From Robbsia sp. KACC 23696 (GTDB taxonomy: Bacteria > Pseudomonadota > Gammaproteobacteria > Burkholderiales > Burkholderiaceae): a stretch of 64,000 nucleotides of DNA. The translations under genes were made by a program, and so were the position numbers. Under the pieces are notes generated by a model. The model saw nothing but the letters and a program-made list of their open reading frames with translations, was not told where the DNA came from and ran no database searches. How positions within the stretch are numbered: the first letter of the stretch is position 1; each line of letters begins with the position of its first letter. Below, one piece after another: positions 48,265 to 57,590 of the stretch. The stretch is from contig NZ_CP156626.1 of the NCBI RefSeq assembly GCF_039852015.1, positions 2,204,249 to 2,268,248 on the forward strand. Direction: 5' to 3'.

Positions 48265-48302
48265 ATTATACAAAAAATAACAATTTCGATAACGGTGTTA
48301 TC
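48265..48302 (-). promoter_or_regulatory. Promoter with overlapping palindromic operator, upstream of DUF3293 gene
   Basis: On the minus strand a perfect TATAAT (48270-48265) stands 17 bp from the -35 position, which is occupied by one half of the palindrome GATAAC-GGT-GTTATC (48288-48302) instead of a TTGACA. The start codon is 54 bp downstream of the -10. A repressor or activator binding at -35 is the simple reading. Confidence 0.5.
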
Positions 48303-48374
48303 CGCCGCGATTTCCACGCTTTTTGCGCCGAAAACGGCACAAATCATCAGGAAAATGAAAGGTACAGCGCGGGC

Positions 48375-49256
48375 CTAAAGTTGCTCGGCAAGGGCCGCCG
48401 CCAGAAAATCGCTTGCCAGACGTACGCGCGTCGGCACGAAGCGTCGTTTCGGCCAGATCAAGCTGACGTCTCGCGGTTCATTCATGAACGGGCCGAGCAC
48501 CGTCATCAGATCCGGAGACCGATATTCCCCGACCAACGATGCGCGATGAAACATGCCGATACCGACGCCGTCCCGGACCCCGCTCAAAATCGTTTCGACA
48601 CTGTTCGATGACAGATTGCCGCGCACCGGGATGGTGTAACGTCCCTCGGGCCCGACGAACGCCCACTCGGTCATGTCTCCATAAATCAGACAGTTGTGAT
48701 GCGCGAGGTCGGCCGGGACCTGTGGCACGCCGCGACGGGCGAAATACCCGCGGGCGCCCACGCAGACAAGCCCAGTGGCGGCGACACGCCGCACCACCGA
48801 ATCCGGGTCGTCGATCGGACTGACCCGGATGGCCAGATCGATGCGATCGTCGACCATATCGCGCAGTGCGTCGGAGAGCAGCAAATCTACGCGCAAGCCG
48901 GGATGGGCCGACAACAGATCGGGGATCAAAGGCAGGACATGCAGCCGACCGAACGTCGATGGCGCGGCGATCCGGATCAAGCCGGCGGCATCCAGACGGC
49001 TGCTGATCAGTTCGCCGTCCGCCGCCTGGATTTCATCGATCAGGGGCTTGGTGCGCTCGTAGTACTTCTGCCCTTGGTCCGTCAGGGTCACCTTGCGCGT
49101 GCTCCGATGCAGCAGCGCCACGCCGAGCCGCTTTTCGAGTGCATTGACCGCCTTGCTGATGGCGGATTGCGATTCCCCGAGCTTGCGTGCCGCCGCGGAA
49201 AAGCCCCCGGTCTCCACCACGGCGATGAAGCTATCCAATTCATGAAACCGATCCAT
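48375..49256 (-). CDS. LysR family regulator (divergent from NAD(P)-binding/SRPBCC/SDR operon)
   Basis: 293 aa. HTH: FIAVVETGGFSAAARKLGESQSAISKAVNALEKRLGVALLHRSTR; then the LysR substrate-binding domain. GGAGAGG precedes the ATG at 49256. It shares a 252-bp divergent region with the operon beginning at 49509, the standard layout for a LysR regulator and its target. Confidence 0.93.
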   Translation of the reverse strand: MDRFHELDSFIAVVETGGFSAAARKLGESQSAISKAVNALEKRLGVALLHRSTRKVTLTDQGQKYYERTKPLIDEIQAADGELISSRLDAAGLIRIAAPSTFGRLHVLPLIPDLLSAHPGLRVDLLLSDALRDMVDDRIDLAIRVSPIDDPDSVVRRVAATGLVCVGARGYFARRGVPQVPADLAHHNCLIYGDMTEWAFVGPEGRYTIPVRGNLSSNSVETILSGVRDGVGIGMFHRASLVGEYRSPDLMTVLGPFMNEPRDVSLIWPKRRFVPTRVRLASDFLAAALAEQL

Positions 49257-49508
49257 TGCCCTCTCCGTCGAACCTTGCTTTTTTGCGGCATCCGCACACG
49301 CGTCGTAAGCGCGAGCTTGCCGTGTTTCGGCCATACGCGCGCGAGAAGCGCCCTTGCAATCCGGATTCCGCCGTCCGCATTGTGATCGAGAACATCGCCC
49401 GCGATTTATCTCGATTTGGAATGAATATCATCTCACATAGCAGGATTATCACCGCCTCTGGCATCAATTACTATTTTCTCCATGCCCACGTTCTGTAGGA
49501 GATACGTC

Positions 49509-50117
49509 ATGCGCCACGCCATTATCGGATTCGGACAAGTTGGCCAGGCTCTGGCCTGGGCTTTCGCACGCAACCATAGAGACGTCGCGGTAGCCGGCCG
49601 GCGCCCTGTCTCGGAATTACTGCCGCTGGCGCGGGAGATCGGCCCCTCGGTAAAACCCGTGACGCTGGAAGAGGCGATCGAGGCCGATACCGTCATCCTG
49701 GCCGTGCCGTTTTGGGAGCACCGCACCGTCGCCAAGGCGCGTGCCAATTGGCAGGGCCGGACGATCGTCGATGCCACGAACGCGTACGGCGTGCCCGTGG
49801 AAGAACTGGACGGTCTTCCGTCCTCAACCGTCATCGCCAAGGCATTCCCTGGGGGCACACTGGTAAAGGCATTCAATCACCTCCCCGCAGCGGTCCTCGC
49901 GGCGGACCCGCACCTGCCGGGCGGCCGTCGCGTCGTGTTTCTGGCAAGCGACGACGAACGCGCCGTGACGCAGGTATCGGACTGGGTCGCGCAACTCGGC
50001 TTTGCCCCGATCGATCTCGGCACACTCGCTGAAGGTGGCACGCTGGTTCAGGCGCGCGGCCGGAACTGGGCGAAGCTTATTTTTCAGGATCTCGTGAAAC
50101 CTGACAAAGCGGAATAG
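49509..50117 (+). CDS. NAD(P)-binding Rossmann protein, NpdG/F420-reductase-like
   Basis: 202 aa. N-terminal GFGQVGQALAWAFARN (nucleotide GxGxxG) and VAVAGRRPVS, then DTVILAVPFWEHRTVA and DATNAYG, as in the F420-dependent NADP reductase-like (NADP oxidoreductase, F420-dependent) family; KAFNHLPAAVLAADPHLPGGRRVVFLASDD fits the same. In bacteria without F420 these are NADPH-dependent reductases of unknown substrate. AGGAG lies 7 bases upstream. Confidence 0.8.
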   Translation: MRHAIIGFGQVGQALAWAFARNHRDVAVAGRRPVSELLPLAREIGPSVKPVTLEEAIEADTVILAVPFWEHRTVAKARANWQGRTIVDATNAYGVPVEELDGLPSSTVIAKAFPGGTLVKAFNHLPAAVLAADPHLPGGRRVVFLASDDERAVTQVSDWVAQLGFAPIDLGTLAEGGTLVQARGRNWAKLIFQDLVKPDKAE

Positions 50118-50240
50118 CACGCCGCTGGAGCGGCGCGCGTCGAGTGGAGTGGTTTCGTCTCGTCGCGCCAATCCGTCGACACCTTCTACAAAACGTAGAT
50201 CGATCATTTTTATTACGTAGTCCATACCAATAGAAAAGCC

Positions 50241-50735
50241 ATGTACGAAACCATCCACTGGCCCGAGCATCTGCAACCAAGCCGCAGCCCGATTCACTTC
50301 ACGAATGAATTGGCGGTCCCCGTGGCACCGGAAACGATTTGGGCCTTGCTCACCGATCCGAAAACCTGGCCGCGCTACTATCCCGGCGTCCAACATGTCG
50401 ACCTGCTGGACGGCCATCAATCACTACGCCTGGGTACGCGCTTCGAGACAAATCTCGCCGGCCAAGATGTTTTTGCCTCGGTGCAGGAATTCGAGCCGAT
50501 GCAGCGCATCGCCTGGGGCGGCTATCCGAAGATTGCCCAAGACTCGCAGGCTTATCACGCCTGGATCATCACACCGACGGCCGACGGTTGCCATCTCTGG
50601 ACGGAAGAAACGATGCAGGGACCGCATTGGATCGCGCTGGCAAAGCATGCGCCCGATGCATTCTGGCTGGCTCACGAGAAGCTGCTCCGAGACTTGGCCG
50701 ACGTCGCCATCGAATACGAACGGGGCCGACGCTGA
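50241..50735 (+). CDS. SRPBCC family protein (copy 1)
   Basis: 164 aa, START/Bet v1-like cavity fold. FTNELAVPVAPETIWALLTDPKTWPRYYPGVQHVDL is the typical polyketide-cyclase/SRPBCC start. Shares W.LL.D...W..Y.P, LGTR, AYHAWIITPTADGCHLWTEETMQG with copy 2, so they arose by duplication. Function probably ligand binding or cyclisation/dehydratase-like chemistry on a small hydrophobic compound. Confidence 0.8.
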   Translation: MYETIHWPEHLQPSRSPIHFTNELAVPVAPETIWALLTDPKTWPRYYPGVQHVDLLDGHQSLRLGTRFETNLAGQDVFASVQEFEPMQRIAWGGYPKIAQDSQAYHAWIITPTADGCHLWTEETMQGPHWIALAKHAPDAFWLAHEKLLRDLADVAIEYERGRR

Positions 50736-50777
50736 CGCTAGCGGCTCCCGCTTCCCTCAACCAATGGAGTTTGAAAA

Positions 50778-51281
50778 ATGATCGACAAAGTCATCTGGCC
50801 CGAAGCGTTTCATCCGAAAACCTCGCCTATCTACGCACTAAACGATATCGACGTAAAAGCCCCCGCGGATGTCGTATGGAAATTACTGGTCGACGCGGAA
50901 AATTGGTCGACGTATTTCCCTCCCGAAGATCAGGTCAAGATCTTGTCCGGCGAATCGGAGTTGAAGCTCGGCACACGATATAGCCGTGTCACTGTCGGCT
51001 TCCCGATGCATCTCGTTATCACCGAGTGCATTCCCGGGCGGCGACTTGCGTGGTCGACAACCGTGGATGGCGATGAAACCGGCTCGACCGCCTATCACGG
51101 CTGGGTGATTACCCCCACGCCGGAAGGCTGCCATGTGTTGACCGAGGAAACCCAACAAGGCGACTTCTTCCTCGACGTCATCGGTCACCAATATCCCGGC
51201 GCGCTGTACCGCTATCACCAGGATTGGGTCGAGCGGCTCGGCCTGGCCGCAGAAGCAGAAGTCGCACGGGCGAAAGCCTGA
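50778..51281 (+). CDS. SRPBCC family protein (copy 2)
   Basis: 167 aa, paralogue of the preceding gene, 42 bp downstream with GGAG 8 bases from its ATG. DIDVKAPADVVWKLLVDAENWSTYFP opens the fold; YHGWVITPTPEGCHVLTEETQQG is the block shared with copy 1. The pair may form a heterodimer or act on sequential intermediates. Confidence 0.8.
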   Translation: MIDKVIWPEAFHPKTSPIYALNDIDVKAPADVVWKLLVDAENWSTYFPPEDQVKILSGESELKLGTRYSRVTVGFPMHLVITECIPGRRLAWSTTVDGDETGSTAYHGWVITPTPEGCHVLTEETQQGDFFLDVIGHQYPGALYRYHQDWVERLGLAAEAEVARAKA

Positions 51282-51388
51282 TATCAAACCGTACCGCTAG
51301 GCGCGCCCTGCTATCCAGACGCGCTGACGACGTGACACGCGGCCAAAGCGCCGCGAGACGCAGTCTAATTCCATCAAGGGTGATATTC

Positions 51389-52183
51389 ATGCAGATCGAC
51401 ATGACAGGCCGTAAAGCGATCGTGACCGGTTCAACGGCCGGCATCGGTCGTGCGATTGCCGAAGGCTTGGCGCGCGCGGGCGCGTCGGTTGTGATCAATG
51501 GTCGAACGCAGGCACGCGTGGACGAGGCACTGCGCGCCCTGCGCACGCAGTTCCCGCAGACGGAAATCACCGGGGTCGTCGCCGATGTGGCAACCCGCGA
51601 AGGGTGCGCGACCTTGGTCGACAAGGTGCCGGATGCGGATATCCTCGTCAATAACGCAGGCACCGCGCATTTGAATAATTTCTTCGAGCAAGATGACCAG
51701 GAATGGCTCGATCTGTTCCAACTCAACGTGATGAGCGGTGTGCGGACCGCGCGTCACTATCTGCCGAAGATGATGCAGCGCGGCTGGGGACGCGTCGTGT
51801 TTATCAGTAGCGAATCCGCCTTGAACATCCCCAAGGAAATGATCGACTACGGCGTTACGAAAACCGCCCTCCTCGCCGTCTCCCGAGGGCTCGCGGAATG
51901 GGTCGCGGGGAGTGGCGTGACTGTCAATGCCATTCTGCCTGGCCCGACGAATTCCGAGATCCTGTCGAATTGGATGACGTCGGCGGCGCAGGAGCAAGGG
52001 ATCAGCGCGGCGGAGGCGGAACAACAATTCTTGAATAGCGCACGCCCCACGACGCTGATCAAGCGCTTTGCCACCACCGAAGAGGTTGCGAACATGGTCG
52101 TCTATACGTGCTCGAATTTCTCCTCGGCAACAACCGGCGCGGCATTGCGCGTGGACGGCGGCGTGCTGCGCTCGATTGCTTGA
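51389..52183 (+). CDS. Short-chain dehydrogenase/reductase
   Basis: 264 aa classical SDR. Cofactor TGSTAGIGRAIAEGLARAGA with VVINGRTQA (Arg after beta-2 suggests NADPH), NNAG in ILVNNAGTA, catalytic Ser in VVFISSESALN and YGVTKTA (Tyr-x3-Lys). C-terminal GAALRVDGGVLRS. Oxidises or reduces an alcohol/ketone in the pathway served by this operon. AAGGG lies 7 bases before the ATG. Confidence 0.92.
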   Translation: MQIDMTGRKAIVTGSTAGIGRAIAEGLARAGASVVINGRTQARVDEALRALRTQFPQTEITGVVADVATREGCATLVDKVPDADILVNNAGTAHLNNFFEQDDQEWLDLFQLNVMSGVRTARHYLPKMMQRGWGRVVFISSESALNIPKEMIDYGVTKTALLAVSRGLAEWVAGSGVTVNAILPGPTNSEILSNWMTSAAQEQGISAAEAEQQFLNSARPTTLIKRFATTEEVANMVVYTCSNFSSATTGAALRVDGGVLRSIA

Positions 52184-52222
52184 GGGGCCGGAGGTGGCGG
52201 CGGGCTTTCGAAGAATGGCGTC

Positions 52223-53761
52223 TTATTGCAAACGGCCATGCCACTCCGCGAGTAAGGCCCCGACGTCAGCAGGCGAGGCAGCCGTGCCGAAGACGTAATG
52301 ATCCGGCCTCACAAGTGCGGCGCAGCACGCATGCGTCGCCATCCAGCGAGCCAGAACACCGTCCACCTCCTGCACGTCCCGACCGAGCTGCACGCGCGTT
52401 ACGCCGTCGACCACGGGTGCATCGACACCCCCTGTCGACAGTAATCGCCAACCCGCGCCATATGCGTCGTCGAACCGCATGGGTGCATCGCCTTCACGGC
52501 AGACCCACGGCTGTGGAAAAAGGGTGCCTCGGGCACTGCCCGCGTGGTCCGAGAGCAGGCCGCGATCCAGAGCAGGCAGCACCGCTTGGCGCGGTTGATC
52601 CTTGATCTGCCCTGCCTGCTCGGCCAGCAACTGCGCGTCACGCGCCCGCGCGCGTATCGGATCACGCTCGCAAATGACCGAGCCGATCTGCTTGATGCGT
52701 GTCGTCAGCTCTCGAACGTGTGCCTTGCGTTCCTCGCCATAGCTGTCGAGCAAGCGCTCGGCCGCCGGCCCCACCACCGCAGCGTTCAAGACAGACGCCA
52801 GTTTCCAGCTCAGGTTCGCCACATCGCGCAGTCCCTGGCACATACCTTGACCGAGGAAAGGGGGCTGCTGATGCGCGGCATCGCCTGCGATAAAAATGCG
52901 ACCGTCGCGCCAGCGATCGGCCACCAGTGCGTGGAAACGATAGCTCGCCTGCCGCCATAGCGCCCCGTCCTCGGGTCCGATCCAGCGCGACAGCAGTTCC
53001 CACGTGCGCGCAGGCGTGGCCGCCTCCAGCGGATCCTCGTCCTCATGCAAGGAGATTTCCCAACGTCGGTGATTTCCTGGCCCGATCACGAAGGTGCAGG
53101 GACGATTCGGATCGCAGTACTGGACGCTCGTGGTTGGCAGCTTTGCCAGTCCTTTCTCGTTGACGACGACGTCGACGACAAGCCAGGGCTCGTCGAAATC
53201 GAGATCTTCGAGCTGAATCCCCGCACCTTCACGAACGGCACTGCGCGCCCCGTCGCAGCCGATGACATAGCGCGCCTCGACATCGCTTTCGCGGCCGTCG
53301 GAATGCTTGATACGCAGCGTCGCATGCGACGCCTGCTGCGCGACATTCACCACTTCGACGCCAAGCATCACGCACACGTTCGGCATGCCGTGGACATGAC
53401 GGCGCAATACCGCCTCGATCGCCGGCTGTGTGAAGACGTTCGAGGGGGTATAACCGAGCGGATAAGGCGGCGCGACCATGGCAAGGCGCTTGATCAGTTG
53501 ACCGTCGACCCCGTAATACTCCGACGGCGTGAAAGGCTCGACGTGCGGCATCACCTCATCGATCACACCGAGTTGCTGGAACACGCGCAGGATCTCGTGA
53601 TCGAGCGCGATCGCGCGCGGCTTATCGTAGATGCCATGCGCTTGATCGCCCACCCAGACGGTGAGCCCGTGTTGTGCCAACAATCCCGCGGCGACGGCCC
53701 CCGACGGCCCGAAGCCGACGATGGCGACGTCATACCGCGCCTGTTGCAGCGACGCCTCCAT
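52223..53761 (-). CDS. FAD-dependent aromatic hydroxylase, MhpA-like
   Basis: 512 aa class A flavoprotein monooxygenase. FAD-binding GFGPSGAVAAGLLAQHG near the N-terminus, GCDGARSAVREGAG (DG motif) in the middle and GDAAHQQPPFLGQGMCQGLRDVANLSWKL (GD motif) near 300. Layout and PRAIALDHEILRVFQQLG resemble 3-(3-hydroxyphenyl)propionate hydroxylase (MhpA); a thioredoxin-like C-terminal domain follows. It would use NAD(P)H and O2 to ortho-hydroxylate a phenolic substrate. Last gene of the operon, 1 bp after the FAH-family gene. Confidence 0.88.
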   Translation of the reverse strand: MEASLQQARYDVAIVGFGPSGAVAAGLLAQHGLTVWVGDQAHGIYDKPRAIALDHEILRVFQQLGVIDEVMPHVEPFTPSEYYGVDGQLIKRLAMVAPPYPLGYTPSNVFTQPAIEAVLRRHVHGMPNVCVMLGVEVVNVAQQASHATLRIKHSDGRESDVEARYVIGCDGARSAVREGAGIQLEDLDFDEPWLVVDVVVNEKGLAKLPTTSVQYCDPNRPCTFVIGPGNHRRWEISLHEDEDPLEAATPARTWELLSRWIGPEDGALWRQASYRFHALVADRWRDGRIFIAGDAAHQQPPFLGQGMCQGLRDVANLSWKLASVLNAAVVGPAAERLLDSYGEERKAHVRELTTRIKQIGSVICERDPIRARARDAQLLAEQAGQIKDQPRQAVLPALDRGLLSDHAGSARGTLFPQPWVCREGDAPMRFDDAYGAGWRLLSTGGVDAPVVDGVTRVQLGRDVQEVDGVLARWMATHACCAALVRPDHYVFGTAASPADVGALLAEWHGRLQ

Positions 53762-53762
53762 T

Positions 53763-54623
53763 TCAGACCTCATCGACGATCGTATTGACCAGCACGCCGA
53801 TGTCACCGATTTCGACTTCGACACGATCGCCGGCTTTCATCCAGGCCGGCGGGGTACGGCTCTGACCGACCCCGGCCGGTGTACCCATCACGATCACATC
53901 GCCCGGCTCCAAAGTCAGACATTCGGTCAACAGCGAGATCGTCTCGGCAACGCTCCAGATCATGTCTTCCGTGTTGGCGTCCTGCATGATCCGACCGTTC
54001 ACGCGACACTGAATCGGCAATCCGCTCGCACCGGCCGGCAAGGTATCGGCGGTTACCAGCACCGGACCGAAGCCGCCCGTCGCGTCGAAGTTCTTGCCGA
54101 TCGTCCACTGCGGGGTGCGCTTTTGATAATCACGGACCGACATATCGTTGAAACAGGTATAGCCGAACACGAGATCAAGTGCCGCGTCCTGCGATACATG
54201 CTTGCCCCGTGTGCCGATCACGACGGCCAACTCGGCCTCGTAGTCGAATCGCTCCGACACCTTGGGGCGCAGCGCTTCCTTGCCATGCGCCAGAAGCGAG
54301 CTTGCGCCCCGATAGAAAAACCACGGATAGTCCGGCTTCTCGCGACCGCTCTCCTTTGCGTGATCATAGTAGTTGAGCCCAAGACAGACGATCTTGCCGG
54401 GCTCGGGAAGCAGAGGCGCGAATTCGGCCTTTGCGAGCGACAGACGCGGCGCATCGGAGCGCAGCACTGCCCCGGCGAGAGCATGCAGATCGATACCTGC
54501 CAGCAACGCTTGTCGCAGATCCGACGGCGCGTCTGGGGATGCATCGGACAGGTCGATCAGCGCATCGCCGTCGACGACCGCCAAGCGGGCCGCGCCTTGG
54601 CGAATATAGGTGGCAAACTTCAT
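53763..54623 (-). CDS. Fumarylacetoacetate hydrolase (FAH) family protein
   Basis: 286 aa. FAH fold: VCLGLNYYDHAKESG, metal-binding Glu pair in YEAELAVVIG, GYTCFNDMSVRDYQ, and GDVIVMGTPAGVGQSR. Enzymes of this family cleave C-C bonds in, or decarboxylate, ring-cleavage products of aromatic catabolism. Start at 54623: ATG overlaps the upstream stop (ATGA) with GGAGAG before it. Confidence 0.9.
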   Translation of the reverse strand: MKFATYIRQGAARLAVVDGDALIDLSDASPDAPSDLRQALLAGIDLHALAGAVLRSDAPRLSLAKAEFAPLLPEPGKIVCLGLNYYDHAKESGREKPDYPWFFYRGASSLLAHGKEALRPKVSERFDYEAELAVVIGTRGKHVSQDAALDLVFGYTCFNDMSVRDYQKRTPQWTIGKNFDATGGFGPVLVTADTLPAGASGLPIQCRVNGRIMQDANTEDMIWSVAETISLLTECLTLEPGDVIVMGTPAGVGQSRTPPAWMKAGDRVEVEIGDIGVLVNTIVDEV

Positions 54624-55525
54624 TGGGAACTCTCCGGTTGGAAGTGGACGGCGCGTTGTGCGTCTTTCAGGCTTGCGCCTGGAACAACGGAAATGCCCCA
54701 CTGGTCGATTCGGCCAGGCGGCCATTTCCAGTCTTCGGGACCACCGGCCAGATAGCTGTCATCGATCTGCTGCACCTCGGCGGTGTACTCGATTACGACG
54801 CCATCGGGTCCGACGAAATAGTTGAACGCGTTGTTGCCCGGGCCATGTCGTCCAGGGCCCCACTCGATCACATAGCCGGCATCGCGCATACGGCCACCCC
54901 CTCGCATCACCGATTCGAGATCCGGCATCAGGAAAGCGATATGGTTCAGTGCGTCATTGTCGGTGTCGCCGATCGCCACGCTGTGGTGGTCGTTATTGCA
55001 ATTCATGAAGGCCATGATCCGCGTACGGTCCGACAGGCGGAAAGCCAGTGCCTGTTCGAGGAAGCGCTGCGTGGCCGCCACGTCATGACTGTTGAGCACC
55101 ACGTGTGCGAGACGACTCGGACAATCTGCCTTCGGCGAAGCATCGCGGTGGCGCTGATCGCCATGCACCACGCGGAACACGCGCCCCATCGGGTCGCCCA
55201 GCGTGACGCCTTGTCCCCCGCCCGGCTCATCGACGATACCCGGCGATGTCAGAATGCGACCGCCGGCTGCCACGGCCGCTTGCGCGATCGCGTCAAGCGC
55301 GTCGGCGTTGCGGGCCGTGAAGGTAACGTCGCGCAGCGCGACACGATCGCCCCGATGCAGTGACAGCACATGATGTGCATCGCCGGTCGCGCGCAGATAG
55401 ACTGCGGTCTCGCTTCGGTCAGCGACCGTGAGATGCCATGTATCGATATAAAAGCGGGTGGATGCGTCGACATCGGGAACGATCAAGGCGACGCTGCGGA
55501 GCGCCGAAATCCAAGGGGAACTCAT
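54620..55525 (-). CDS. VOC family extradiol dioxygenase-like protein
   Basis: 301 aa, two glyoxalase/bleomycin-type modules. Iron-ligand pattern of type I extradiol dioxygenases is present: His in LAHVVLNSHD, His in LNHIAFLMPD and Glu in VIEYTAE. Likely opens a catechol ring next to the hydroxyls (meta cleavage). Sits between the amidohydrolase and FAH genes with ATGA overlaps at both ends. Confidence 0.88.
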   Translation of the reverse strand: MSSPWISALRSVALIVPDVDASTRFYIDTWHLTVADRSETAVYLRATGDAHHVLSLHRGDRVALRDVTFTARNADALDAIAQAAVAAGGRILTSPGIVDEPGGGQGVTLGDPMGRVFRVVHGDQRHRDASPKADCPSRLAHVVLNSHDVAATQRFLEQALAFRLSDRTRIMAFMNCNNDHHSVAIGDTDNDALNHIAFLMPDLESVMRGGGRMRDAGYVIEWGPGRHGPGNNAFNYFVGPDGVVIEYTAEVQQIDDSYLAGGPEDWKWPPGRIDQWGISVVPGASLKDAQRAVHFQPESSQ

Positions 55526-56553
55526 CGTGAAGTCTCCAGGCCGAGGAAGCGCTCGGCATTGTGATAAGCCAGCGCGTGCGCGTCCGCCGTGTCTAGGCCG
55601 GCGGCGGCGATACGCGCGATCGGCGTACGGTCGTGAAAGTTGAACGGATAGTCGGTCCCGACTAGCAGTTGCGACGCGCCAAAGCGATCCACCAAGTGAC
55701 GCAACGTCTGCGCGTCGAAAACAAGTGTGTCGTAATACAGCTTGCGCGCCTGCTCGGCCGGTGACGGATCGACCGATGTCTTCAATGCCGGAAACGTCTG
55801 CCAGCCCTGCTGCAGACGCGGCAGCAGCGATGCGAGCGTGCCGCCGCCATGGCTGAATGCCATGCGTAGATCAGGAAATCGAACGATCAGATTGCTAGTG
55901 AGACACGATGCGGCGGCCAAGCCCACATCGGTCGGATAGGCGAGCACCTGCTGCAACGGTGCCGGCCCCACGAGTCGATCCATGCCCGTCGGCTTCAGCG
56001 CATGAACGAAGACCGCTGCGCCCATCGCTTCGCATGCTTCGAAGAAAGGATCGAAACGTCGGTCGCCGATCGGCACGCCATTCACATTGCTACCGATCTC
56101 CACGCCCGCAAAAGACAGCGAATGCATCACGTAGCGCAGCTCGTCGATTGCGGCATCGATGTCCTGCAACGGCACCGCACCGAGCCCCACCAAGCGGCCA
56201 CCGGACTCGCTGACCATCCTGGCAATCTCTTCGTTCAGATAGCGGATCAGCGGCGTCGCTTGCGATGCCGACATCCAGTAGGACAACAGTTCAGGCATCG
56301 GCGACAGCGCTTGAAGACGCAGGCCCATGTCCCCAAGATCGGCCAAGCGCTCCGCGACGTTCCAACATTTCTGAGAGACCGTCCGATACACCTTGCGATC
56401 GATCATCACGTGGCAATGGCAAGCGTGCGCGGGCACCGTGGACGGCCAGGCGGCAGGTCTCGCGCCGGCGCCGAGCCACGCGGGAAACGTCGAGGGAACG
56501 ACGTGCGCATGGACGTCGATACCGAGAGAGCGGAGGGAGGTGTCTACTTGCAT
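55522..56553 (-). CDS. Amidohydrolase, ACMSD-like (decarboxylase/hydrolase)
   Basis: 343 aa TIM-barrel metal enzyme. HxH metal site in GIDVHAHVVP near residues 15-17, then RMAFSHGGG and LVGTDYPFNF (Asp ligand). Close in style to aminocarboxymuconate-semialdehyde decarboxylase and related meta-pathway decarboxylases. First gene of the operon; start at 56553 is chosen because a GGGG run precedes ATG, the frame extending to 56589. Confidence 0.85.
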   Translation of the reverse strand: MQVDTSLRSLGIDVHAHVVPSTFPAWLGAGARPAAWPSTVPAHACHCHVMIDRKVYRTVSQKCWNVAERLADLGDMGLRLQALSPMPELLSYWMSASQATPLIRYLNEEIARMVSESGGRLVGLGAVPLQDIDAAIDELRYVMHSLSFAGVEIGSNVNGVPIGDRRFDPFFEACEAMGAAVFVHALKPTGMDRLVGPAPLQQVLAYPTDVGLAAASCLTSNLIVRFPDLRMAFSHGGGTLASLLPRLQQGWQTFPALKTSVDPSPAEQARKLYYDTLVFDAQTLRHLVDRFGASQLLVGTDYPFNFHDRTPIARIAAAGLDTADAHALAYHNAERFLGLETSR

Positions 56554-56654
56554 GGCCCCCAGTATCGAAGTATCCTCGACATCCATCAATGCAATAGCAC
56601 GGATAGACAGTATTCACCTGTTGGATACGACGACCTCAGAGAGCGAACACGGAA

Positions 56655-57560
56655 ATGGACTTGCGCAGCGTTGATCTCAATCTGTTGGTCGTGTTCGAAA
56701 CGATGGCCGAACATGGCAGCGTCACTCGCACCGCCGAGGCAATCGGACTAAGCCAACCGGCGACGAGCGCCGCACTGGCCCGATTGCGCAAGCTGCTCGG
56801 CGATCCCTTATTCGTGAAAGTGGGTTCGGAGATGCGACCGACGCCACGCGCGAAGGCCTTGATCGAGCCGGTGCGCCGGATACTGACCGCCGTCAAAGAG
56901 GAAATCCTGCCGCGCGGTGATTTCGACCCCGCGACGACCGCGCGCTCGTTCACCGTGTTGACGCCTGACATTGGCGAAATCAACCTGATTCCCAAGCTTT
57001 ATGCGCGGCTCGTGAAGGATGCGCCCGGGGTTTGCCTGAAGTCGATGTCGATGCCGCGTAACGCGACAACGGAAGCGCTCGAGTCCGGCATGGCAGATCT
57101 GGCGCTCGGCTATTACCCCGATTTGCAGAAGGCCAACTTCTTTCAGCAAAGGCTGTTTCGGAATAAATATGTGATCGTCTTGCGCGACGAACATCCGACG
57201 ATCGGGTCCTCGCTGACGATGGCGGAATTTCTAGCGGCCGATCATGTGATCGTGCGCCCCGACGGCCGCGCGCACCTGTTCGAGCAGTTTCTACTGGCCG
57301 AAGGGATTCAACGCAAGGTGAAGCTCGAGGTATCGCACTTCATGGCGCTGCTGCCCAGTATCTCGTCGACCGACCTGATCGCGACCGTGCCCCGCGACCT
57401 CGCCGACGTCATGCGGCAGTACGGCAAAATTCGCTCGCTGCCGACACCGATGGACTCGCCGATCATCGACCTGCATCAGTTCTGGCATCGCCGTTTCCAT
57501 CATGATCCTGCGCATATCTGGCTGCGCAAGATCGTATCGGATCTGTTCGGGCCGCCTTGA
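56655..57560 (+). CDS. LysR family regulator of the aromatic operon
   Basis: 301 aa. HTH LLVVFETMAEHGSVTRTAEAIGLSQPATSAALARLRKLLGDPLFVKVG with the NodD/PcpR-type spacing, followed by a ligand domain. Divergent from the amidohydrolase operon across 101 bp, so it very probably controls it in response to the substrate or an intermediate. Confidence 0.93.
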   Translation: MDLRSVDLNLLVVFETMAEHGSVTRTAEAIGLSQPATSAALARLRKLLGDPLFVKVGSEMRPTPRAKALIEPVRRILTAVKEEILPRGDFDPATTARSFTVLTPDIGEINLIPKLYARLVKDAPGVCLKSMSMPRNATTEALESGMADLALGYYPDLQKANFFQQRLFRNKYVIVLRDEHPTIGSSLTMAEFLAADHVIVRPDGRAHLFEQFLLAEGIQRKVKLEVSHFMALLPSISSTDLIATVPRDLADVMRQYGKIRSLPTPMDSPIIDLHQFWHRRFHHDPAHIWLRKIVSDLFGPP

Positions 57561-57590
57561 TGGGTAAGCCGAACATAGGATCCGCTGCGT

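Noticed and set aside
53045-53788. 247-codon open frame antisense to the FAD hydroxylase
   Set aside because: Overlaps a certain gene, no domain, His/Arg-rich composition typical of GC-rich antisense frames.
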